In this document: one piece after another, positions 9,288 through 21,419 of the stretch
Layout of the letters: each line of letters opens with the position of its first letter
Numbering within the stretch: position 1 is the stretch's first letter
Assembly: GCF_016786215.1 (NCBI RefSeq)
Contig: NZ_JADOBG010000003.1
Coordinates: 92,034-156,033 of the forward strand
Reading direction: 5' to 3'
Length of the DNA stretch: 64,000 nucleotides
Origin: Legionella bononiensis
Lineage (GTDB): Bacteria > Pseudomonadota > Gammaproteobacteria > Legionellales > Legionellaceae
Translations under genes and position numbers: made by a program
The notes under the pieces: generated by a model
Databases searched by the model: none
What the model was told of the DNA's origin: nothing
The model's input: the letters and a program-made list of their open reading frames with translations, nothing else

Positions 9288-10598
9288 TTAAACGACATAT
9301 CCTTCTTCACGCATTTTAGCCAGCTTATATCTTAAAGTTCGTTCACTTACGCCTAATAATGCTGCTACCTGTTGTCTGTTTCCTTCATGCTCCAATAAAG
9401 TTTTCTCAATCAATTCAAATTCATGTATTTGTAAATTTTTACTGCTTGCAGCTGCAGTTGTTTCAGGCGTCATCGTTGAGGTTAGTGATAACTGTAAATG
9501 TTCCCCTTCAATTATCCCTTGAGTTTGCAACACCAGAGCTCGTTGTATCACATTATCCAGCTCTCTTGCATTACCTGGCCAAGGATAAGACAACATCAGT
9601 TTTTGTGCCGTCGGACTAATTACCGGAACAACAGGCTGTTTGTGTTGACAATGTTTTCTGATTAAATAATTAGCCAATGGAATAATATCATTTTTCCTTT
9701 CTCTCAAAGGATGCCATTGCAAAGGAAATATATTTAATCGATAAAACAAATCTTCACGAAATCGACCGGCCTGCACCTCATCTTTCAATTGTCTGTTTGT
9801 AGTTGCGAGAATACGAACATCCAGGCTGATCATTTTATTCGAGCCGATTCGCTCTACTTCTTTTTCCTGCAATACTCTCAGTAATTTAGCTTGTAAACTT
9901 AAAGACATTTCACTCACTTCATCGAGAAGCAAGGTGCCGCCCTGAGCTTGCTCAAATTTTCCAGGAGTCGATTTATAAGCCCCGGTGAATGAACCTTTCT
10001 CATAACCAAATAAAGTTGCTTCAAGCATCTGTTCTGGAATTGCTGCACAGTTAATTGCAATGAACGGATTTTTTTTACGTGGAGAATGATCATGAATAAA
10101 GTGAGCCAATACTTCTTTTCCAGTTCCACTTTCCCCACTAATCATGACACCAACATCTGATTGCGCGACCTTTAATGCCATAGTGAGTAAAGCCTGACTT
10201 TTGGGATCCTGGGCTATAGGTTCACCACTATCATCCACTTCAATTTTAATGAATTGGTTGATTTTTTCAGTTAATACCTGAGCACTGAACGGTTTTTGTA
10301 AATAATCAACGGCACCATGACGTATGGCAGTAACCGCATCCTCTACAGATCCGAAAGCAGTCATTAATATAACAGGTAATCCAGGACGTTTTTTTTGGAT
10401 TTCCGTTAATAATTGATTGCCATCCAGTTTATCCATTCTGATATCAGTTAATACCACTGCAGGATTATGTAACTCAAGCAAAGTTAATGCTTCTTTGCCG
10501 TCTTTGGCTGTAATATAAGTATGACCGGAAATAGTCATAGTTTCAGCTAGAGCTTCTCTTAATACCGGATCGTCTTCAACAATTAAAACATGGCTCAT
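9288..10598 (-). CDS. fleR: Sigma-54-dependent flagellar response regulator FleR/FlrC
   Basis: 436 residues with three domains: a receiver domain (about 1-115, phospho-acceptor Asp52 in VLTDIRMD), an AAA+ sigma-54 activation domain (Walker A GESGTGKE, GSFTGA sigma-54 contact loop in place of the commoner GAFTGA, Walker B GTLLLDEVSEM), and a C-terminal Fis-type helix-turn-helix (QQVAALLGVSERTLRYKL). FleR/FlrC activates mid-class flagellar genes with RpoN after phosphorylation by FleS. The gene follows fleS by 20 bp and precedes fliE, forming a regulator-structural operon. Confidence 0.95.
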   Translation of the reverse strand: MSHVLIVEDDPVLREALAETMTISGHTYITAKDGKEALTLLELHNPAVVLTDIRMDKLDGNQLLTEIQKKRPGLPVILMTAFGSVEDAVTAIRHGAVDYLQKPFSAQVLTEKINQFIKIEVDDSGEPIAQDPKSQALLTMALKVAQSDVGVMISGESGTGKEVLAHFIHDHSPRKKNPFIAINCAAIPEQMLEATLFGYEKGSFTGAYKSTPGKFEQAQGGTLLLDEVSEMSLSLQAKLLRVLQEKEVERIGSNKMISLDVRILATTNRQLKDEVQAGRFREDLFYRLNIFPLQWHPLRERKNDIIPLANYLIRKHCQHKQPVVPVISPTAQKLMLSYPWPGNARELDNVIQRALVLQTQGIIEGEHLQLSLTSTMTPETTAAASSKNLQIHEFELIEKTLLEHEGNRQQVAALLGVSERTLRYKLAKMREEGYVV

Positions 10599-10618
10599 AA
10601 ATATCCTTTATTCTAGTT

Positions 10619-11638
10619 TCATTCGATTCTGTTCATACCTGGTATATACAAATTTACCTGTGTACCTTCGCCTTCAACAGATTCTAAGGTCACTTTACCT
10701 CCATGAGCTTTCACAACTGCAAAAACAACCGCTAATCCTAAACCAGTGCCTTGTGCTTTAGTAGTAAAGAATGGTGAAAAGGCTTGTGCTTTTACCTCGT
10801 CACTCATCCCCTTTCCATTATCCTCTACTGATATTTGTATACCTGAATCATCCATAGATGCAAGAGTTAAATATATTTCTGTCGCTTCTGATTGCAAAGC
10901 ATTGATTACAAGATTCAAAACTGCACCAATTAATGACTCTCCGTGAATGGATGATTCACGAGTTATCAACTGATTGTTTACTTTAAATAATGCAGAAGAT
11001 GACTCTATATAAGGCTGTGCTCTTTGCATTAATTGAGAGCACCAGTAAGTCATATCTATAAATGTCGGTTTAATTGATGTACCTCGGGCAAACAAGAGTA
11101 AATCATGAATTTGTTGTTCAATACTCCCATGACACTCCTGTAATCGCCGTATCCAGTTTTTTATGCGGGGATCAAGTTCAGGTAAGTTATTTAAATGCTC
11201 CGTATATAAAATTGCTGAAGACAAGGGAGTTCTGATTTGATGAGCCAGCTGGGCAGTCATCGTTCCTATAGATACCAATCGTTTCTCATTTTCTCTCGCT
11301 TTCTCATAATCCCGTGTCGCAGTAATATCCGATAGAGTAATTAAGATACCAGGTAAACTATCAAGAGATGAAATAGCAACATGTACCCGTCGTCCATCAG
11401 CCAAAGACACCTCATGACCATCATCAGCACGTGGAACAAATGCCCGTTGAATGACATCCAACCATAAGGATCCGATTAATCCATAGCCTAGCATCGCTTC
11501 AGCGGAAGGATTTAACCATACCACACGCCCTTGTGCATTCAATATTACAAGCGCAATAGGTAAACTGGATAAGATATCCCATTCAGAAAATTCAATCTGT
11601 GGTTTTACCGCACATGTCTCGTAATTACAATATTGCAT
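10619..11638 (-). CDS. fleS: Flagellar sensor histidine kinase FleS/FlrB
   Basis: 339 residues, cytoplasmic, no membrane segment. An N-terminal PAS domain (about 20-105) is followed by a dimerisation/phosphoacceptor helix with His133 in TAQLAHQIRTPLSS, and an ATPase domain with N box LNLVINALQSEA, G1 box DNGKGM and G2 box GTGLGLAVVFA. It phosphorylates FleR. The start at 11638 has no strong Shine-Dalgarno sequence, but the mapped sigma-54 promoter lies just upstream and no better start is visible. First gene of the fleSR-fliEFGHIJ transcript. Confidence 0.94.
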   Translation of the reverse strand: MQYCNYETCAVKPQIEFSEWDILSSLPIALVILNAQGRVVWLNPSAEAMLGYGLIGSLWLDVIQRAFVPRADDGHEVSLADGRRVHVAISSLDSLPGILITLSDITATRDYEKARENEKRLVSIGTMTAQLAHQIRTPLSSAILYTEHLNNLPELDPRIKNWIRRLQECHGSIEQQIHDLLLFARGTSIKPTFIDMTYWCSQLMQRAQPYIESSSALFKVNNQLITRESSIHGESLIGAVLNLVINALQSEATEIYLTLASMDDSGIQISVEDNGKGMSDEVKAQAFSPFFTTKAQGTGLGLAVVFAVVKAHGGKVTLESVEGEGTQVNLYIPGMNRIE

Positions 11639-11676
11639 AAAATCAATAATTAATAAGATAAATAATTATGACTTTA

Positions 11677-11692
11677 GCAAATTTCACGCCAA
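11677..11692 (-). promoter_or_regulatory. Sigma-54 promoter of the fleSR-fliE operon
   Basis: Read on the minus strand the site is TGGCGT-N5-TTGCT, with the exact spacing of the -24/-12 consensus TGGCAC-N5-TTGCW and intact GG and GC cores. Transcription would begin roughly 30 nt before the fleS ATG. In related bacteria this class of gene is switched on by RpoN with an enhancer-binding protein such as FleQ; neither is encoded in the window. Confidence 0.75.
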
Positions 11693-11967
11693 AATGAAAA
11701 TGTCTTTAAAATCAATTAATTAATTACTTTGAAGTGAATGTTTTTTAATTTTTGCACAAGATAATCTCTTTATTCCAGATTTTTTTGACATGTCATGAAG
11801 TACTGAATAGTCAAAAGTCCTATTCAGCAGCGCTTTTCAGAGCTATCCATTAGCTCTCTGGATGATGCATTCAAAATTGAAAGATCATTAAAAAACACAG
11901 TATTTTTAGGAATTAGTGAAAATATTAGTCATAACTTTGACACTGGACGTGCATGAGTTCAAACAGC

Positions 11968-12010
11968 ATCGATTTCATGACATTGTTCAGAGCAATCTCA
12001 TGAAATCGAT
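11968..12010. repeat. Perfect 13-bp inverted repeat (long hairpin)
   Basis: Arms ATCGATTTCATGA (11968-11980) and TCATGAAATCGAT (11998-12010) are exact complements. The 17-nt loop contains ATTG and CAAT, which extend the stem after a C-C mismatch. It lies about 70 bp after the stop of the outer-membrane protein gene and is followed by no T-run, so it may stabilise the mRNA end or act as a factor-aided terminator. Confidence 0.55.
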
Positions 12011-12078
12011 TCGGTGCATGCTTCTATGAATCAGCAACAGGCACCTGGATATAAATGATATAATTCAACATCTGTGCA

Positions 12079-12894
12079 TCAAATCAGTACGCGTAACTCT
12101 GCATACACCTCATTTGCCGTAAAGGAACCGTTCCAGGGAGTAACACTCACACCGGTTCTACCACTAGGCGCTGATAAAGATGACAGAATGTAGTTAGGAA
12201 ATGGTATCTTTCCCCCATCAAAGTAATCATAACCAACTGCGAGTGAAGTTCGTTGCGTTAATTGAGCAGAGATACCAGCACCAACCCGCCAGGCAAATTC
12301 ACTATCAGTGCTTGTTTGATTGACCGAGGCGATTTCTGTTCGACCAGCTCCAAAAGGTGCTGATATTGTTCTAAAATCTTTAACATTTAAATAATCTACC
12401 CCAATTCCACCACCGACATAGGGTTGAAGTGAAAAAGTGCCAACCTGCCATAATAACTTTGAAGTGAGAGTGCCCAGATCAACCCAACCATTAACCATGA
12501 CACTGTTACTGTCCATTTTAAATTTTCGGGTTCGTACATCACCGGTAAATCCAGGAACGCCATTGTTTGATCCGGTTTGATACTTCGAATAGTCGTAATC
12601 ACCTCGGTGTTCAAATCGAGCGTCCAAACGCAGATAGTCGGTGATGTAACGTCCCACTCCAAAAAATAACAGTGCCGCTGAATCTAAATCATTTGAATAA
12701 CCTTGATTGGAAAAATCCCAGATTGCGGGGTCAACAGTGATATCGGCATCGTTTGACCAGGAAGAACCTGCTCCACCAACTAGATACCAGGATTCTGGCT
12801 GTACAGCGGGTCCCATAGTTCCAGCAACGGCTATTGAAGAAATACTTAATGCAAGACAAGCTGGAGCTAGTTTGTAACATTTTTTCATGAACAT
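12079..12894 (-). CDS. Outer-membrane beta-barrel protein
   Basis: 271 residues. A signal peptide (about residues 1-24, ending SSIAVAG) is followed by a mature protein beginning TMGPAVQPESWYLVGGAGSSW. Alternating aromatic/hydrophobic strands and Gly-rich turns (WQVGTFSLQPYVGGGIG, WRVGAGISAQLTQRTSLAVGYDY) and a terminal strand VYAELRVLI fit an eight-stranded OmpA/OmpW-like barrel. I cannot name a specific orthologue; Legionella genomes hold several proteins with this TMGP..... start, so a paralogous surface-protein family is likely. AAGGG lies just before ATG 12894; a second ATG at 12888 is possible. Monocistronic, with a hairpin downstream. Confidence 0.8.
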   Translation of the reverse strand: MFMKKCYKLAPACLALSISSIAVAGTMGPAVQPESWYLVGGAGSSWSNDADITVDPAIWDFSNQGYSNDLDSAALLFFGVGRYITDYLRLDARFEHRGDYDYSKYQTGSNNGVPGFTGDVRTRKFKMDSNSVMVNGWVDLGTLTSKLLWQVGTFSLQPYVGGGIGVDYLNVKDFRTISAPFGAGRTEIASVNQTSTDSEFAWRVGAGISAQLTQRTSLAVGYDYFDGGKIPFPNYILSSLSAPSGRTGVSVTPWNGSFTANEVYAELRVLI

Positions 12895-13060
12895 AAATCC
12901 CTTTATTTGTTAAGATTGATATTTATACCTGAAATTTGTGATATAAATCAATAAAGAATCAGTGGATTGGATAAAATTTAATGCAACTACTGAAATTTAA
13001 CGTGTTCAATAGCTCGCTCCCCCTCCTCTCGAATACAGTAAGCATCACCTCAAGCCGGCA
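12895..13060. other. AT-rich upstream region of the barrel gene
   Basis: This stretch contains the leader of the outer-membrane protein gene and no ORF or motif I can name. The repeat array begins at its right edge. Confidence 0.3.
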
Positions 13061-13480
13061 CAATGCCTGTATGGGGAGATCCTTCGCTACGCTCAGGATG
13101 ACGAAATAAAACACCCGGCATCACGAGTGAAACGAGGGCTCTCCTGAATGTGGTGCTGTTCCTGCATTTGGAGATCCTTCGCTACGCTCAGGATGACGAA
13201 ATAGAACACCCGTCATCCCGAGTGAAACGAGAGATCTCCTGAATGTGGTACTGTACCTGCAATTGGAGATCCCTCACTAAGTTCCGAATGACGAATTAAA
13301 AAACCCGTCATCCCGAGTGAAACGAGGGATCTCCTGGATGTGGTGCTATACCTGCAATTGGAGATCCCCCACTAAGCTCAGGATGACGAATTAAAAACAC
13401 CCGTCATCCCGAGTGAAACGAGGGATCTCCTGAATGTGGTGCTGTACCTGCATTGAGAGATCCTTCACTATGCTTTGGGT
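13061..13480. repeat. Intergenic repeat array, about 95-bp period, four or more units
   Basis: The core GAGTGAAACGAG recurs at 13125, 13220, 13315 and 13411, a spacing of 95, 95 and 96 bp. Each unit holds GTCATCCCGAGTGAAACG and, inverted, GGAGATCC.TCGCTACGCTCAGGATGACG, so each unit can fold on itself. The units differ by scattered substitutions. Related units occur at 25135, 56100 and 63465. The array sits between the divergently placed barrel-gene promoter and the rarA stop; there is no coding frame. Confidence 0.85.
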
Positions 13481-13521
13481 GGTGAAATTCCTGGATTTGT
13501 TGGGAAGTTACACGTAACAGT

Positions 13522-14820
13522 CTAACTTTCTGAATCTTCATCCAATTTTTTTAAAAATGCGAGTTTTTCAGCGATTTTGATTTCCAATCCTCTTGGCACC
13601 GGTTTATACCATTGAGGATCTTTAATGCCATCTGGAAAATAATGTTCACCAGCAGCATAACCCAGTGGCTCATCATGAGCATAACGATATTCCCGTCCAT
13701 GTCCCAACTCTTTCAATAACTTGGTAGGAGCATTACGTAAATGGACAGGAACCTCTCTGGACTTATCTTTTTTTACAAAAGACATGGCCTGATTGAACGC
13801 AACATAACCGGCGTTACTTTTTGCGGCAACCGCAAGGTAAATTACTGCCTGGGCCAAAGCTAACTCCCCTTCGGGAGAACCCAATCGCTCATAAGTAGTG
13901 GCTGCATCATTAGCTATTTGCATACCCTTGGGATCAGCCAATCCAATATCTTCCCAGGCCATTCGAACGATGCGTCTGGCGAGATAATGCGGATCTACTC
14001 CACCATCAAGCATACGACATAACCAATATAGTGCTGCATCGGGATCAGAACCACGTACCGATTTATGCAATGCAGAAATTTGATCATAAAAATTGTCGCC
14101 GCCTTTATCAAAACGTCTGGAATTTGGAGCCAATGCATTCGTTACCAATTCATTAGTTACTGCAGTAACATTCATTGCTGTACAAGCTGTATTAATTTGC
14201 TCAAGCAGATTAAGGAGCCTTCTTGCGTCACCATCAGAACAGGCGATAATGACATCCAAAGCCTGATCATCAAATTGCAGATGGGGTAAAACAGCTGTAT
14301 GGGCTCGTTGAAATAACTCCTTTAATTCATCATCCGATAAAGATTTTAAAACATAAACCTGTGCGCGGGACAGCAGCGCTGAATTTACTTCAAATGAAGG
14401 ATTTTCGGTGGTCGCTCCAATAAATGTTACGAGTCCTGATTCAGTATAAGGCAGCAATGCATCTTGTTGTGCTTTATTGAAACGATGAATTTCATCAATG
14501 AATAAAATAGTCTGTTTATCATGTATTAAATGTTCCTGCGCTTGCTCCATGGCTGCGCGAATTTCTTTAACACCTGAAAAAACGGCAGACAAGGCTATCC
14601 ACTCACAGTCAAAGGCCTGAGCTGTTAACCGCGCAATCGTAGTTTTACCTACCCCGGGTGGCCCCCAAAGTATCATGGAATGAAGTTTCCGACCGGTAAA
14701 ACTCAATCGTAAGGGTTTACCTTCACCAAGCAAATGACTTTGTCCAATCACTTCATCAAGATGCTTGGGCCTTAAAAATTCAGCTAAAGGAGGGACAGGT
14801 TCCGTATTAAACAAGCTCAT
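13522..14820 (-). CDS. rarA: Replication-associated recombination protein A (MgsA/YcaJ)
   Basis: 432 residues, full length for RarA, an AAA+ ATPase related to clamp loaders and RuvB that acts at stalled replication forks. N-terminal PPLAEFLRPKHLDEVIGQ is the family signature; Walker A is WGPPGVGKTT (about 52-61), Walker B region LFIDEIHRFNKAQQD, sensor 1 FIGATTENPS, arginine finger region LLSRAQVY, and the C-terminal tetramerisation domain contains GGVDPHYLARRIVRMAWED and YRYAHDEP. It starts 88 bp after lolA on the same strand with a hairpin between them. Confidence 0.97.
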   Translation of the reverse strand: MSLFNTEPVPPLAEFLRPKHLDEVIGQSHLLGEGKPLRLSFTGRKLHSMILWGPPGVGKTTIARLTAQAFDCEWIALSAVFSGVKEIRAAMEQAQEHLIHDKQTILFIDEIHRFNKAQQDALLPYTESGLVTFIGATTENPSFEVNSALLSRAQVYVLKSLSDDELKELFQRAHTAVLPHLQFDDQALDVIIACSDGDARRLLNLLEQINTACTAMNVTAVTNELVTNALAPNSRRFDKGGDNFYDQISALHKSVRGSDPDAALYWLCRMLDGGVDPHYLARRIVRMAWEDIGLADPKGMQIANDAATTYERLGSPEGELALAQAVIYLAVAAKSNAGYVAFNQAMSFVKKDKSREVPVHLRNAPTKLLKELGHGREYRYAHDEPLGYAAGEHYFPDGIKDPQWYKPVPRGLEIKIAEKLAFLKKLDEDSES

Positions 14821-14865
14821 TCGTACATACCATTATGAATTATGCCATGATCTATAATAGCTAAG

Positions 14866-14904
14866 CTGACCGATTTGAACGCTAAAACAGCTCAAAACGG
14901 TCAG
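14866..14904 (-). terminator. Hairpin immediately after lolA
   Basis: Arms CTGACCG (14866-14872) and CGGTCAG (14898-14904), with a second pairing TTTGA/TCAAA inside, start within a few bases of the lolA stop codon. No long T-run follows on the minus strand, so termination efficiency is doubtful; it may instead protect the 3' end of the ftsK-lolA mRNA. Confidence 0.45.
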
Positions 14905-14908
14905 TTAT

Positions 14909-15519
14909 TTATTGCTGGACTAAATCGACCCCTTTGGGCGGCTTAAATTGAAACAGTTTAGCTGGTAACTTAGGATTGGATTTTATTTGCACTAATTTAA
15001 CAGTAGTTACTTGCCCTAATTGATCATGCAACTCCAGACCCGTTAATTTATCCTCTGTGAAAATCAATTTAATTTGCTGAAAATTTTCTTTTGGAGATTT
15101 CGATTTCAAATCAAAAGTAGTTACCTGCCCATCAGTTTTCTGGGTTACTTCAAAATCTCTGGTGACTGTATCATCATAACCACTCAAAAATAACGCGGCA
15201 GTTCCACCTAACCCTTTTTCCTGCTTTTTAACTGTGACTTGCTCTAAATCCACATCATAAACCCACATTTTCGTTCCATCAGCAACAACAAGCTGCTCCA
15301 TTGGATCGATCGTTTGCCAACGAAAACGTCCTGGTCTCTGTAGAGCCATTGTTCCTGAAGAACGAGAGACTTCCTTCTTTTTAGCTTTTACTATTTGATT
15401 AAAATTTGCAGTCATAGTTCTGATCGCATTAAGTTTCTCTTGTAATAACTCACCCGAAGTCTGGCTGAACAAACTACTGGAAAAACAAAACAGGATCATT
15501 AAAATTAATTTTTTCATTC

Positions 15520-15523
<4 letters not shown>
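14909..15523 (-). CDS. lolA: Outer-membrane lipoprotein carrier protein LolA
   Basis: 204 residues with a signal peptide of about 20 residues ([20 protein letters not shown]). The mature protein shows the LolA pattern: [12 protein letters not shown] near the N-terminus, [39 protein letters not shown], and a C-terminal [22 protein letters not shown] followed by PPKGVDL. LolA is the periplasmic chaperone that accepts lipoproteins from LolCDE and hands them to LolB. The start overlaps the ftsK stop by 4 bp, the same ftsK-lolA(-rarA) order seen in many gammaproteobacteria. Confidence 0.96.
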
Positions 15524-18924
<3,401 letters not shown>

Positions 18925-18977
18925 AATAGTGCAGTCGGGCTTCGTAGAAGATCCAACTGCCAAATTTAGGATAATAG

Positions 18978-19008
18978 AGCCAACAGAGAGTGTTGGCTGT
19001 ATTCTTTA
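18978..19008 (+). terminator. Rho-independent-like terminator after trxB
   Basis: AGCCAACA (18978-18985) and TGTTGGCT (18991-18998) form a perfect 8-bp stem with the loop GAGAG, followed by GTATTCTTTAT. The T-rich tail is interrupted, but position between trxB and aat fits a terminator. Confidence 0.65.
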
Positions 19009-19037
19009 TAAAATGACCTTAAGGATTAAGGACTACA

Positions 19038-19721
19038 TTGGTTGATACTGGCTATATTTTTCCGGACCCTGAAACCAGCGACAAACAAGGACTGCTTGCT
19101 ATAGGCGGTGATTTATGTCCACAGCGTATAATTCAAGCCTATACTCAAGGTATTTTCCCTTGGTTTGAACCAGGATGTCCTATTCTATGGTGGTCGCCCA
19201 ATCCCAGATTGATTCTGCTTCCTGACCAAATGAACGTATCAAGGAGTCTTGGAAAATCGTTAAAAAAACCCTTCAAATTATCCATAGATACCGCATTTCA
19301 ACAGGTCATTACTTCATGCGCCACCTGTTCAGGGCGTTTCAATAATACCTGGATTACCCATGAAATGATTACCGCCTACACTACTCTTCACGCAATGGGC
19401 TATGCCCATTCATTTGAAGTATGGCAGGATGAAAAGCTTGTTGGTGGATTATACGGCATCAGCCTGGGAAAAGGTTTCTTCGGTGAGTCCATGTTCCATA
19501 AAGTGACTGACGCATCAAAAATTGCTTTATACTATCTGTGCCAGACACTTAAAGATTGGGAGTTTGATTTCATCGATTGCCAAATGCCAACCAATCATTT
19601 ACTTCGGTTGGGTGCCACCGTCATCAGTAGAAAAGAATTTCTACATTTATTGGAGTTAACACTAAAAAATCCCAATAAACTGGGCCAATGGGATCATCCC
19701 TTGAAGTTATCCTTAAAATAA
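19038..19721 (+). CDS. aat: Leucyl/phenylalanyl-tRNA-protein transferase
   Basis: 227 residues, close to the usual 230-235. It starts with TTG at 19038, preceded by AAGGAC about 7 nt upstream; no ATG fits the conserved N-terminus (FPDPETSDKQGLLAIGGDL). Signatures: YTQGIFPWFEPGCPILWWSPNPR, WITHEMITAY, GGLYGISLGKGFFGESMFH and FIDCQMPTNHLLRLGA. Aat transfers Leu or Phe to N-terminal Arg/Lys of substrates, marking them for ClpS-ClpAP (N-degron pathway). In E. coli aat lies next to infA; here the two are nearly 5 kb apart. Its 3' end overlaps the convergent parB-like gene by 28 bp. Confidence 0.96.
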   Translation: MVDTGYIFPDPETSDKQGLLAIGGDLCPQRIIQAYTQGIFPWFEPGCPILWWSPNPRLILLPDQMNVSRSLGKSLKKPFKLSIDTAFQQVITSCATCSGRFNNTWITHEMITAYTTLHAMGYAHSFEVWQDEKLVGGLYGISLGKGFFGESMFHKVTDASKIALYYLCQTLKDWEFDFIDCQMPTNHLLRLGATVISRKEFLHLLELTLKNPNKLGQWDHPLKLSLK

Positions 19722-20602
19722 TTATTGGCAAAATCCGTTATATTTTTCTCCAGTGTACCGACCAGCTCTTTAAAATTACCATGATTGACCAACGATTTAT
19801 CCAATTTGATTCTTCCTTGATGCAGGTTCATCAAAATTTTTCCATTAAATTCAATTTGGTGATCGCTGAGGTTTTCGGGTGGTCTGCGTTTCAGCTGAAG
19901 ATTAATCTTAGTCTCAACTGCCCTGATTATTCGCTTTTCACCAAAGCCCTGAGCAATTTTTTTTGCAATACTGAATAAGGCATCAAGATAAACGGTTCCC
20001 TTATCAGATAGGGTCTTGATTGTAACTGCAGTCCTGGCAGATACTTTGGACATATCTCCAACTGCTCGCCAGAGTTCTGCTGGTACCTGAGCGAACGCAA
20101 GGTAACTCTCAAGTTGTTGTCGACTTATATTTAATCTGTGGCATAATTGATCAGGAGTGATTTTCGCTGTAGTTAATAAAGTATGATAGAGCATTCCTTT
20201 CGAATAATCAGAAACAGTTTCTTTCTCATAATCGGCTATAAGCACGGTTATTGCCTGCTCAAAACTTAAATTTCTAATAACTGCCTGAACTTCAAGGTGA
20301 TGAGTCTTGCACGCCATCCATCTCCTATACCCTGCAATGACAACATATTGTGCGGATGGATTATCTTTAGGCTTGAAAGTCTCAGATACTCTGACCACAA
20401 TGATAGGCTGACACTGCCCCGCTTGTTTAATACTTAAAGCTAAAGAATCAATACACCCTAATTCAAATGAGCTTCGTTCGCGATACTCCCATGTATCAAT
20501 TGTGTTACAATCTAACTTTACAATATGTTCAGAATATCCCAGTTCCTGCTCAACGGATTTAAATCGTTCAAGGATCGCATCAGATAGACAAAAATTCTGC
20601 AT
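19694..20602 (-). CDS. ParB/RepB-like plasmid-type partition protein
   Basis: 302 residues from ATG 20602, chosen because AAGGAG lies 6 nt upstream; the frame itself extends to 20617 but those codons contain the ribosome binding site. The N-terminal half is a ParB/Srx-type domain (SLALSIKQAGQCQPIIVVRV, YVVIAGYRRWMACK, a variant of the usual GERR box), the middle has a helix-turn-helix region (DQLCHRLNISRQQLESYLAFAQVP), and the basic C-terminal part is less conserved. It would bind a centromere-like site and work with the ParA-like ATPase encoded just upstream. Sequence style is that of plasmid or integrative-element partition proteins, not the chromosomal parAB beside gidB. Ends inside aat on the other strand. 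Confidence 0.8.
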   Translation of the reverse strand: MQNFCLSDAILERFKSVEQELGYSEHIVKLDCNTIDTWEYRERSSFELGCIDSLALSIKQAGQCQPIIVVRVSETFKPKDNPSAQYVVIAGYRRWMACKTHHLEVQAVIRNLSFEQAITVLIADYEKETVSDYSKGMLYHTLLTTAKITPDQLCHRLNISRQQLESYLAFAQVPAELWRAVGDMSKVSARTAVTIKTLSDKGTVYLDALFSIAKKIAQGFGEKRIIRAVETKINLQLKRRPPENLSDHQIEFNGKILMNLHQGRIKLDKSLVNHGNFKELVGTLEKNITDFANNYFKDNFKG

Positions 20603-20621
20603 TTTGTACTCCTTCATTTTC

Positions 20622-21308
20622 CTATACAGGACTTACCCTTTGTGCCACTGTATCTGTATTTTGTGAATGGAGAGGAGGATATGGTTTCGCCCATATATTA
20701 GCAATTTTAATGACCTCATCTGCTAAAGACAAAAACTCTTTATGACTATCACATCCTGGACGATAATTTCCTAGCCATTTCCCCTGAAATGGACTTTCCA
20801 ATACTGCTGCTTTAGTGGATATGGACGTTTCAAATGCTTGTCCAGATTTAATGAGTTCAGACAATAATTTTTCTGATAATTTATGTCGTTTATTGATTTT
20901 GCAGCCCAAAATTTTAAAAGGTTTTTGCGCCATTCTAGGTATGGATATAGCATCCGTGAGATTACTTTGATCCAAAAAACTTGGAGAACAAGGTAAAATA
21001 ATTAAGTCTGAAAGCATTATTGCTTTAAATGCGGCAGGCATGTAGTTGGGAGGAGTATCCAAAACAATAAAATCATAAGTCCTCCTTAATGACTCCATTG
21101 TATCCATGGGTTTTTCTTCAAAAAGTTCGATTACAAAATTGATGTGATTCCCTTGTTTAGCCCAATTTATAGCATCAGGTTTATCTTTATCCATATCCGC
21201 AACTATTGCTTTATAGCCTTTCTCTAATAAAGCACCACACAAATTAATGGCTGTAGTTGTTTTAGTACTTCCACCCTTTGATTGGCTGACTGCTATAACA
21301 TAGCCCAT
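20622..21308 (-). CDS. ParA-family partition ATPase
   Basis: 228 residues from ATG 21308, which follows GGAGG by 5 nt; an upstream extension to 21353 is open but runs through the promoter palindrome. The deviant Walker A motif SKGGSTKTTT (about 10-19) and the Walker B segment DFIVLDTPPNY mark a small ParA/Soj-type ATPase without the N-terminal HTH of P1-type ParA. The signature lysine of the deviant P-loop (K11) is present. It precedes the parB-like gene by 19 bp, making a two-gene segregation operon. It may stabilise a former mobile element or have been adopted by the chromosome. Confidence 0.87.
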   Translation of the reverse strand: MGYVIAVSQSKGGSTKTTTAINLCGALLEKGYKAIVADMDKDKPDAINWAKQGNHINFVIELFEEKPMDTMESLRRTYDFIVLDTPPNYMPAAFKAIMLSDLIILPCSPSFLDQSNLTDAISIPRMAQKPFKILGCKINKRHKLSEKLLSELIKSGQAFETSISTKAAVLESPFQGKWLGNYRPGCDSHKEFLSLADEVIKIANIWAKPYPPLHSQNTDTVAQRVSPV

Positions 21309-21346
21309 AAGACCTCCATGTAGCTTAGGATTTCTCCCATTATTAT

Positions 21347-21382
21347 AGTACATTATTTAGCCAGTGATTAAATAATTGTACT
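21347..21382. promoter_or_regulatory. Palindrome upstream of parA (operator or centromere candidate)
   Basis: AGTACATTATTTA (21347-21359) and TAAATAATTGTACT (21369-21382) are inverted copies with a single extra T, separated by 9 nt. It lies 38 bp before the parA start codon, where ParA/ParB autoregulation sites or parS-like sites are usually found. The assignment is inference from position and symmetry. Confidence 0.55.
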
Positions 21383-21419
21383 CAACAGAGAAAGTTGACA
21401 ATTCCTTAGGAAGTTGCTT

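Noticed and set aside
13061..13480. Possible CRISPR array or iteron origin
   Set aside because: Units are 95-96 bp and similar throughout; no replication gene nearby.
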